64,000 bases of DNA from Streptomyces rugosispiralis. Lineage in GTDB: Bacteria; Actinomycetota; Actinomycetes; Streptomycetales; Streptomycetaceae. This document shows, one piece after another, positions 48,056-54,866 of this stretch. The stretch covers positions 105,556 to 169,555 of the forward strand of contig NZ_JANIAA010000019.1 of assembly GCF_024505145.1 (NCBI RefSeq), written 5' to 3'. Position 1 is the stretch's first letter; the number at the start of each line of letters is the position of its first letter. The notes below the pieces were generated by a model. The model did no database searches. It was given only the letters and a program-made list of their open reading frames with translations, and was not told the DNA's origin. Position numbers and translations under genes: made by a program.

Positions 48056-49192
48056 TCAGAGGTCGACCTCGCGCATGAGCATGCCGACCTCGGTGTTGGT
48101 CAGCCGGCGCAGCCAGCCGGACTTCTGGTCGCCGAGCGCGATCGGGCCGAAGGCCGTCCGCACCAGCTTGTCGACCGGGAAGCCGGCCTCGGCGAGCATC
48201 CGCCGCACGATGTGCTTACGGCCCTCGTGCAGGCTCACCTCGACCAGATAGTTCTTGCCGGTGTTCTGCACCACCCGGAAGTGGTCGGCGCGGGCGTAGC
48301 CGTCCTCGAGTTCGATGCCGCTCTTGAGCCGCTTGCCCAGGTCGCGCGGGAGCGGTCCCTGGATGGCGGCGAGATAGGTCTTCTTCACGCCGTAGCGGGG
48401 GTGGGTGAGGCGGTGGGCCAGCTCACCGTGGTTGGTGAGCAGGATGATGCCCTCGGTCTCGGTGTCGAGGCGGCCGACGTGGAAGAGCCGGGTCTCGCGG
48501 TTGGTCACATAGTCGCCCAGGCACTGGCGGCCGTCGGGGTCCTCCATGGTGGAGACGACACCGGCGGGCTTGTTCAGCGCGAAGAAGAGGTACGACTGGG
48601 TGGCCACGGTCAGCCCGTCGACCTTGATCTCGTCCTTCTCGGGGTCGACGCGCAGCCCCTGCTCGGTCACGATCTTGCCGTTGACCTCGACCCGGGCCTG
48701 GTCGATCAGCTCCTCACAGGCGCGGCGCGAGCCCATGCCGGCGCGGGCGAGGACCTTCTGGAGCCGCTCGCCCTCCGGTTCGCCGAAGGTCTTGGGCATC
48801 TTGACCTGCGGCTTGTCGTGGCGAGCGCGGTTGCGCTCCTCAAGCTGCGCCTCGTACTCGCGCGGCCGGGCCGGGCCGGGCTTGCGGCCACGGCCGCCGC
48901 CACCGCCCTTGGGGCCGCCGCCCTTGGGACCGCCGCCCTTGGGGCCGCCGCCCTGGGAGCCCTGGGACCCCTGGGAGCCCGTCCTGGGGCCACCCTGGGA
49001 CCCCTGGGAACCCTTGGGGCCGCCCTGGGAGCCCTTGGGGCCCGCCTTGGGGCCGCCGCCCACGTCGTAGCGGCGCTCTTCGGGGCGGGGGCGGCCGGCG
49101 CGCTGCTGCTGCTCGTCGCGCCTGTTCCCCGCGCCCCGGTAGTTCTTGCCGCCGCTACCGCTGCCCCTGCTGTTCCTGCCGCTGCTTCGCAT
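48056..49192 (-). CDS. rRNA pseudouridine synthase (RsuA/RluB type) with repeat-rich N-terminus
   Basis: A 378-residue protein. The ATG at 49192 (MRSSGRNSRGSGSGGKNYRG) is chosen because the frame above it is scpB shadow. Residues 1-130 are disordered Gly/Ser/Gln/Pro/Lys repeats (SQGSQGGPR, GGGPKGGGPKGGG). An S4 RNA-binding domain (ERLQKVLARAGMGSRRACEE) is followed by the catalytic domain with the GRLD motif Asp in FHVGRLDTETEGIILLTNHG. It isomerises a uridine in 23S rRNA, probably position 2605 as for RluB. It is last in the parA-scpA-scpB-rluB unit. Confidence 0.92.
   Translation of the reverse strand: MRSSGRNSRGSGSGGKNYRGAGNRRDEQQQRAGRPRPEERRYDVGGGPKAGPKGSQGGPKGSQGSQGGPRTGSQGSQGSQGGGPKGGGPKGGGPKGGGGGRGRKPGPARPREYEAQLEERNRARHDKPQVKMPKTFGEPEGERLQKVLARAGMGSRRACEELIDQARVEVNGKIVTEQGLRVDPEKDEIKVDGLTVATQSYLFFALNKPAGVVSTMEDPDGRQCLGDYVTNRETRLFHVGRLDTETEGIILLTNHGELAHRLTHPRYGVKKTYLAAIQGPLPRDLGKRLKSGIELEDGYARADHFRVVQNTGKNYLVEVSLHEGRKHIVRRMLAEAGFPVDKLVRTAFGPIALGDQKSGWLRRLTNTEVGMLMREVDL
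48880..49040. repeat. 9- and 12-bp coding repeats in the pseudouridine synthase gene
   Basis: GGGGCCGCCGCCCTTGG-type units (GGGPK) and CCTGGGA/CCCTGGGAG units (GSQGSQG) make up the flexible N-terminal region. Confidence 0.85.
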
Positions 49193-49232
49193 CAAGTTTC
49201 CGTCTGAGAGTGGCCGCTGCCGGCTCGGTGTT

Positions 49233-49889
49233 CTACGTCGTCGTGCGTTCTGCGTCGTCCCGCGCGTCATCGCTGTCGATGGCGTCCGGATCGAACGACG
49301 GCACGCCCTCCTGGGACTCGCCCTCGACCGCGTCCGCCTCGGGGAGGAACGGCGCGAGCTCCGGGAGCTCGTCCAGCCCCCGCAGGCCCATCCGCTCCAG
49401 GAAGTAGTTCGTCGTCCTGTACAGGATCGCACCTGTTTCGGGTTCCGTGCCCGCCTCCTCGACCAGGCCCCGCTGGAGGAGGGTCCGCATCACGCCATCG
49501 CAATTGACGCCGCGGACGGCCGAGACTCGGGAACGGCTGACCGGCTGACGGTACGCGACCACCGCGAGGGTTTCCAAAGCGGCCTGGGTGAGCCGGGCCT
49601 GCTGGCCGTCCAGGACGAACCCCTCGACGGCGGCGGCGTAGGCCGGGCGCGTGTAGTAGCGCCAGCCGCCCGCGACCAGCCGCAGCTCGAAGCCCCGGCC
49701 CTGGGTCGCGTACTCGTCGGCCAGCTCGCGCAGCGCGTCCGCGACGGCGCGGCGCGGCCGCTGGAGGACCTTGGCGAGGTTCTCCTCGGTGGCGGGCTCG
49801 TCGACGACCATGAGGACGGCCTCCAGGGCGGGTTTGAGGTCCAGCTCGGCGACCTCGGAGAGCCCGGCGGGTGTCGGCTGCTCGCTCAA
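49233..49889 (-). CDS. scpB: Segregation and condensation protein ScpB
   Basis: A 218-residue SMC-complex subunit with two winged-helix domains: LDLKPALEAVLMVVDEPATE, TQAALETLAVVAYRQPVSRS and TTNYFLERMGLRGLDELPEL. The start is a TTG at 49889 overlapping the scpA stop (TTGA at 49886-49889), preceded by GGAAGAGG. This implies tight coupling with scpA. The C-terminal ~35 residues are acidic and disordered. Confidence 0.94.
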   Translation of the reverse strand: MSEQPTPAGLSEVAELDLKPALEAVLMVVDEPATEENLAKVLQRPRRAVADALRELADEYATQGRGFELRLVAGGWRYYTRPAYAAAVEGFVLDGQQARLTQAALETLAVVAYRQPVSRSRVSAVRGVNCDGVMRTLLQRGLVEEAGTEPETGAILYRTTNYFLERMGLRGLDELPELAPFLPEADAVEGESQEGVPSFDPDAIDSDDARDDAERTTT

Positions 49890-51313
49890 CTCGGTACCTC
49901 TTCCTTCTCCTTCTCGGGCGTGGCCGTCTCCTTCTCGGGCGTGGCCGTCTCCTTCTCGGGCGTGGCCGTCTCCTTCTCGGGGTCCTTACGGGGCTTGGCT
50001 TCCTGGTCGAACTCGTCGGTGACCAGTGGCTGCCGACCCGCCTCGCCCGTCCAGCGGACCATGAGCGCCCCGAGCGCCTCCGGCTGGTCCAGGAGGACCG
50101 CGCGCTCGCGGTAGAGCTCCAGGAGCGCCAGGAAGCGCGCGACGACCGTAAGGACGTCGGGAGCGTCCTCGGTGAGCGCGGCGAAGGTGGCCTCCCCCAG
50201 CTCCCGCAGCCGCGCGACCACCACCTCGGCCTGCTCCCGGACGCTCACCAGCGGGGTGTGGATGTGGTCGACGTACACCTGCGGCTTGGGCTTGGGCTGC
50301 ATCGCCTTGACGGCCAGCTTGGCGAAGCCCTCGGGGCCGATGCTGATGACGACGTCGGGGAGCAGCTCGGCGTGGTGCGGCTCCAGGCCGACGGTACGGG
50401 GGTGCCGGGCGGCCTCCGCGGTCAGCCGGTCGTTGAAGATGTCCGCGATCTGTTTGTACGCGCGGTACTGGAGCAGCCGGGCGAAGAGCAGATCGCGCGC
50501 CTCGAGCAGCGCCAAGTCCGCCTCGTCCTCGACCTCGGCGGCGGGCAGCAGCCGGGCCGCCTTGAGGTCCAGCAGGGTGGCCGCGACGACGAGGAACTCG
50601 GTGGTCTGGTCGAGGTCCCAGTCCGGTCCCATGGCGCGGATATAGGCCATGAACTCGTCGGTGACCCTGGAGAGGGCGACCTCGGTGACGTCCAGCTTGT
50701 GCTTGGAGATCAGCTGGAGGAGGAGGTCGAAGGGCCCCTCGAAGTTGTGCAGCCGCACGGTGAACCGATTGCCGCCGTCCTCGGCTTGCGCCTCGCCCTG
50801 ACCGCCCCCACCACTCGCCGCGGCCCCGCCGCCTTCGTCAGCACCACCACTCGCGTCGGCCCCGCCGCTCGCGTCGGCCCCGTCGTTCCCGGCCCCGGCC
50901 GCCTCACCGCCGTGCCCACCCGCAGGAGGCGCCACATCAGCCTCTGCCCGCGCATGCACCGGCTCCGGCTCAGCGGCCACCTCGGGCTCTGCGGCGGCCT
51001 CGCGCACCTCGGGCTCCGCGCCCGGCTCAGCGGCCGCCTCGGGATCCGCGACGGCCTCGCGGGCCTCACGCGCGGCGGGCGTGGGCGCCTCGGACGGCTC
51101 TCCAGGGGCCTCGGGCGCCGCCTGAGCGCCGTTCCACGGCTCCTCCGCCGCTTCCCCCACCGGGGGCGGCGCGGGGCGCTGAGGAGCCTCCTGTGGAGGC
51201 GTGGGCGCGGTGGACCGGTCCTGACCCGTCGTGGCCGGCGCCGTGCCGGGGCCCCGGCCGAGGGTGCGGCGGGAGGGGCGGGGCGGCGGGGCGGGGGTGT
51301 CGTTCGTCGGCAT
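49886..51313 (-). CDS. scpA: Segregation and condensation protein ScpA with long disordered N-terminus
   Basis: A 475-residue kleisin. Residues ~185-430 are the ScpA core (FTVRLHNFEGPFDLLLQLIS, KHKLDVTEVALSRVTDEFMA, LLDLKAARLLPAAEVEDEAD, C-terminal winged helix TFAALTEDAPDVLTVVARFL), which bridges SMC heads. The first ~182 residues are low-complexity Ala/Pro/Glu/Gly, nearly doubling the usual ~250 length. The tail has EKETATP three times (21-bp DNA repeat, 49905-49980). It follows a parA-linked gene by 68 bases. Confidence 0.94.
   Translation of the reverse strand: MPTNDTPAPPPRPSRRTLGRGPGTAPATTGQDRSTAPTPPQEAPQRPAPPPVGEAAEEPWNGAQAAPEAPGEPSEAPTPAAREAREAVADPEAAAEPGAEPEVREAAAEPEVAAEPEPVHARAEADVAPPAGGHGGEAAGAGNDGADASGGADASGGADEGGGAAASGGGGQGEAQAEDGGNRFTVRLHNFEGPFDLLLQLISKHKLDVTEVALSRVTDEFMAYIRAMGPDWDLDQTTEFLVVAATLLDLKAARLLPAAEVEDEADLALLEARDLLFARLLQYRAYKQIADIFNDRLTAEAARHPRTVGLEPHHAELLPDVVISIGPEGFAKLAVKAMQPKPKPQVYVDHIHTPLVSVREQAEVVVARLRELGEATFAALTEDAPDVLTVVARFLALLELYRERAVLLDQPEALGALMVRWTGEAGRQPLVTDEFDQEAKPRKDPEKETATPEKETATPEKETATPEKEKEEVPS
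49905..49980. repeat. 21-bp coding repeat at the end of scpA
   Basis: Three perfect copies of a 21-bp unit beginning TCCTTCTCGGGCGTGGCCG encode EKETATP. Confidence 0.92.
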
Positions 51314-51381
51314 CGCGGTCCAGGGTGCTCAGGGCCGGGCGGGGCAGCCCGTACGACCGGGCAGGCTATCGCCCGGCCCGG

Positions 51382-51963
51382 TCAACGGCCGCGGAGGCGG
51401 CGCACCAGGATGCTCGCGTCGCCGCGCGACTCGAGGTCGGCGAGGACGACCGCGACCGCCTCGCGGACGATCCGGCCGCGGTCGACGGCGAGCCCGTGCT
51501 CGCCCCGGAGCACCAGACGCGCGTGCTCGAGGTCCATCAGCTCCTCGGCGGAGACATAGACCGTGATCTTCTCGTCGTGGCGCTCGCGCCCGCTGGGCCT
51601 GCGGTTCGCCGCGCGGGCGCGGCGGCGGGCCGGGCCGTTCTGCTCGGCCGCGGCCGAACCGCCCTGGGCCTGGCGGCCCTTGGGCCGGTCCCCGGCGGCG
51701 GGGCGCCGCTCGCCGACCGCGTCCTGGGAGGCCGTCTCCCGTCCCGTGTGTTCGCCCGAGCCGGACTGCTCACCGTCCGCGCACCGCTCCTGCCCTTCGC
51801 GCGGCTCGGCGCCCGCGTCGGGTTCGGCGGCGGGCGGGGGCACCCGTGGGCCCTCGCCGTTCGCCTGGCGGCGCCCGGCGGCGGGAGCGGAGGACTGGAG
51901 GCCCATCCCTCCCGTGGTGCGGAACAGTTCGTCGGCTCCCGGCAGACTCACTCGGCGTGACAC
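51382..51963 (-). CDS. Uncharacterised protein between parA and scpA, possible ribbon-helix-helix fold
   Basis: A 193-residue protein starting 16 bases inside the parA 3' end. The first ~125 residues are low-complexity and polar. The conserved part is the C-terminal ~60: HDEKITVYVSAEELMDLEHA, LVLRGEHGLAVDRGRIVREA, VAVVLADLESRGDASILVRR. A short strand followed by two helices, with VDRGRIVREAV, resembles ribbon-helix-helix DNA-binding proteins of ParB/ParG type. Given its coupling to a ParA ATPase and nearness to scpAB, a DNA-binding partner of that ParA is a reasonable guess. No functional assignment is known to me. Confidence 0.75.
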   Translation of the reverse strand: MSRRVSLPGADELFRTTGGMGLQSSAPAAGRRQANGEGPRVPPPAAEPDAGAEPREGQERCADGEQSGSGEHTGRETASQDAVGERRPAAGDRPKGRQAQGGSAAAEQNGPARRRARAANRRPSGRERHDEKITVYVSAEELMDLEHARLVLRGEHGLAVDRGRIVREAVAVVLADLESRGDASILVRRLRGR

Positions 51964-53114
51964 CGGGCGAGCACCTCCCTGGCGAGCTGGCGATAGGCGG
52001 CGGCACCGACGGAGTTGGACGCGTACGTGGTGATCGGCTCGCCCGCGACCGTGGTCTCGGGGAAGCGGACCGTACGGCCGATGACCGTGTGGTAGACGTG
52101 ATCGTCGAACGCCTCGACCACGCGGGCGAGGACCTCACGGCTGTGCACGGTGCGCGAGTCGTACATCGTGGCGAGGATGCCGTCCAGCTCCAGGTCGGGG
52201 TTGAGCCGCTCCTGGACCTTCTCGATCGTCTCCGTGAGCAACGCCACACCGCGCAGCGCGAAGAACTCGCACTCCAGCGGCACGATCACCTTGTGCGCGG
52301 CGGTCAGCGCGTTGACGGTGAGCAGACCGAGCGAGGGCTGGCAGTCGATGACGATGTAGTCGTAGTCGGCCATCAGCGGCTTGAGCGCACGCTGGAGGGT
52401 CGACTCCCGGGCGACCTCGCTCACCAGCTGCACTTCGGCAGCCGACAAGTCGATATTGCTGGGCAGCAGGTCCATATTGGGCACGGCCGTCTTCAGCAGC
52501 ACCTCGTCGGCCGACATGCCCCGCTCCATGAGCAGGTTGTAGACCGTGAGGTCGAGCTCCATCGGGTTGACCCCGAGGCCGACCGACAGGGCGCCCTGCG
52601 GGTCGAAGTCGACGAGCAGGACCCGGCGGCCGTATTCGGCCAGGGCCGCGCCCAGGTTGATGGTGGAGGTGGTCTTGCCGACCCCGCCCTTCTGGTTGCA
52701 CATCGCGATGATCTTCGCGGGACCGTGGTCGGTCAGCGGCCCGGGGATCGGGAAGTACGGCAGCGGACGCCCGGTGGGGCCGATCCGCTCGCGGCGCTGG
52801 CGGGCAGCGTCGGGCGCGAGCGTGGCCGCGTATTCGGGGTCTGGCTCGTACTCCGCGTCCGGGTCGTAGAAGTGCCCGTCGGGGAGGTCGTCGTAGTCGG
52901 CGAAGCGGGCGGGATCCGTGCCCCCCTGGTCGCCGGCCATGGCGTTCACGTGATGGCCGTCCATGCTGTGGCTCTGGTGGGCTGTCGTCGGGCTCTGGTG
53001 GGTTGCGAAGGTGCGGACAGCGACGGAGCCGACAGCCTCGAGCCCCGAGGGACCCTGGCCCCGCGCAGCCGGTCCTGGTTGACCACCCCCGGGAGAAAAT
53101 GTCGACTCATTCAC
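51948..53114 (-). CDS. ParA-family ATPase (chromosome partitioning type, non-ori locus)
   Basis: A 388-residue ParA/Soj ATPase. The GTG at 53114 lies ~11 bases after AAGGAGGT. The first ~110 residues are a variable Gly/Asp/Tyr-rich extension. The deviant Walker A is CNQKGGVGKTT, with LLVDFDPQGALSVGLGVNP, YIVIDCQPSLGLLTVNAL and VHSREVLARVVEAFDDHVYH also typical. It is a second ParA-like protein beside the parAB operon near oriC; here it leads an operon with a possible DNA-binding protein, scpA, scpB and rluB, suggesting a link to chromosome organisation. Confidence 0.92.
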   Translation of the reverse strand: MNESTFSPGGGQPGPAARGQGPSGLEAVGSVAVRTFATHQSPTTAHQSHSMDGHHVNAMAGDQGGTDPARFADYDDLPDGHFYDPDAEYEPDPEYAATLAPDAARQRRERIGPTGRPLPYFPIPGPLTDHGPAKIIAMCNQKGGVGKTTSTINLGAALAEYGRRVLLVDFDPQGALSVGLGVNPMELDLTVYNLLMERGMSADEVLLKTAVPNMDLLPSNIDLSAAEVQLVSEVARESTLQRALKPLMADYDYIVIDCQPSLGLLTVNALTAAHKVIVPLECEFFALRGVALLTETIEKVQERLNPDLELDGILATMYDSRTVHSREVLARVVEAFDDHVYHTVIGRTVRFPETTVAGEPITTYASNSVGAAAYRQLAREVLARCHAE

Positions 53115-53474
53115 AAGTCGTCCTACCTCCTTGGTGACCAGGAAATTTCTCTATAGGTCAGCGTGACACCATGCCGACGGTTGGCGACTCTATGGCGTGT
53201 CACCGGTCCGCAGCAACACAATCCACCGGACACGGCACGATGTGTCGGCAATCGAACACCCCGATGTCAAGGGCGTGTGAACGGCCCCGCGGAGATTTCA
53301 CCACCGTATAAAGCGTCTGAATAGTTACATTTAGGGCGAGTTGGCCGAGCGGTGACCCACACCCGATACGGGGCACAGCGGACACACCTTCGGCCGGGCC
53401 TCGTCCTTCGACAAGACCCGGCCGGATGCCCGATGTTGACATGTGGTTGACGGTCCGGGTTGACCGTCCGGCAA
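53115..53474. other. Gap between parA-like and ald genes
   Basis: No gene is supported. The right part carries the promoter of the parA-like operon (relatively AT-rich near 53140-53160 and 53310-53330). GGCGAGTTGGCCGAGCGGTGA at 53336 resembles the D-arm side of a tRNA but nothing after it completes one. Confidence 0.5.
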
Positions 53475-53517
53475 CCGGAGTTCACGGGTTCCGGCGGCCG
53501 GGGCCGGTGAACTCCGG
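53475..53517. terminator. Terminator after ald
   Basis: CCGGAGTTCAC (53475-53485) pairs with GTGAACTCCGG (53507-53517); the loop itself contains a CCGG/CCGG stem. It begins 8 bases beyond the ald stop in the leftward direction. Confidence 0.8.
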
Positions 53518-53524
53518 GCGTCAT

Positions 53525-54640
53525 TCAGCCGATCAGCGAGCCCAGTTCGACGACGGGCAGGTCATGGGCCTCGGCGACCGGGCCGTAGACGACCTGGCCC
53601 TCATGGGTGTTGAGCCCCTTGGCCAGCGCGGCATCCCGGCGCAGCGCGTCCCGCCAGCCGCGGTTGGCCAGCTCCACGATGTACGGGAGCGTGGCGTTGG
53701 TGAGCGCGTGGGTGGAGGTGTTCGGGACCGCGCCGGGCATGTTGGCCACGCAGTAGAAGACCGAGTCATGGACCTCGAAGGTCGGTTCGGCGTGGGTGGT
53801 GGGGCGGGAGTCCTCGAAGCAGCCGCCCTGGTCGATCGCGATGTCGACAAGGACACTTCCGGGCTTCATCCGGGACACCAGCTCGTTGGTGACCAGCTTG
53901 GGCGCCTTGGCGCCCGGGATGAGCACCGCGCCGATGACCAGGTCGGCCTCGAGGACGGCCCTCTCCAGCTCATAGGCGTTGGAGGCGATGCTCTGCACCC
54001 GGTTGCCGAAGATCCGGTCGGCCTCGCGCAGCTTGTTGATGTCCTTGTCGAGCAGGGTGACGTGGAAGCCCATGCCGATGGCGATCTGGGCGGCGTTCCA
54101 GCCGGAGACGCCACCGCCGATGACGACGGCCCGCCCGGCGGCCACCCCCGGCACCCCGCCGGGCAGCACACCGCGGCCGCCGGCCGAGCGCATCAGGTGG
54201 TACGCGCCGACCTGCGGCGCGATCCGGCCCGCGACCTCGGACATCGGCGCGAGCAGCGGCAGGGCGCGGTTCGCGGTCTCGACGGTCTCGTAGGCGATGG
54301 CGGTGGTGCCGGACTCCAGCAGCGCGTCGGTGCAGGCCCGGGAGGCGGCCAGATGCAGATAGGTGAAGAGCGTCTGGCCCTTGCGCAGCCGGTGGTATTC
54401 CTCCGCGATGGGCTCCTTGACCTTCAGCAGCAGGTCGGCCGTGGCCCAGACCTCGTCGGCGGTGTCGAGGACGCGCGCACCGGCGGCGGCGTACTCCTCG
54501 TCCGTGATGGAGGAGCCGAGACCGGCACTCCGCTCGATGACGACCTCATGGCCGCCTCGGACCAGCTCGTGCACACCAGCGGGGGTGATGGCCACACGGA
54601 ACTCGTTGTTCTTGACCTCGCGGGGGATACCGACCTTCAC
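53525..54640 (-). CDS. ald: Alanine dehydrogenase
   Basis: A 371-residue NAD-dependent enzyme interconverting alanine with pyruvate and ammonia. The GTG at 54640 gives MKVGIPREVKNNEFRVAITP, exactly the family start, with AAGGA 11 bases upstream; a GTG three codons earlier is less likely. It has GGHEVVIERSAGLGSSITDE, the NAD-binding AVVIGGGVSGWNAAQIAIGM and VLVDIAIDQGGCFEDSRPTT. The length is canonical. Transcribed alone, ending at a strong hairpin. Confidence 0.96.
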   Translation of the reverse strand: MKVGIPREVKNNEFRVAITPAGVHELVRGGHEVVIERSAGLGSSITDEEYAAAGARVLDTADEVWATADLLLKVKEPIAEEYHRLRKGQTLFTYLHLAASRACTDALLESGTTAIAYETVETANRALPLLAPMSEVAGRIAPQVGAYHLMRSAGGRGVLPGGVPGVAAGRAVVIGGGVSGWNAAQIAIGMGFHVTLLDKDINKLREADRIFGNRVQSIASNAYELERAVLEADLVIGAVLIPGAKAPKLVTNELVSRMKPGSVLVDIAIDQGGCFEDSRPTTHAEPTFEVHDSVFYCVANMPGAVPNTSTHALTNATLPYIVELANRGWRDALRRDAALAKGLNTHEGQVVYGPVAEAHDLPVVELGSLIG

Positions 54641-54866
54641 GTCGATCACGGTCCTTGAATGGGGGAAAAGGAATATCTCGCCACAGCCGGCCACGGCCCA
54701 ATACACCATCGACCATAGACAGGCAAACCGGCCCGCGTGTCCGCATGCCGGAGACGACCGCAACAATCGCGGTACAGCCAGTCTAATGAAGGACGTCGCG
54801 CTGTCTAGCCTTGCAATGCATCAATCTTTTGGAAGACCACTACTGATTTCGTAGGTCGACAGGGTT

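Noticed and set aside
53330..53380. tRNA-like start GGCGAGTTGGCCGAGCGGT
   Set aside because: No anticodon arm, variable arm or matching acceptor strand follows.
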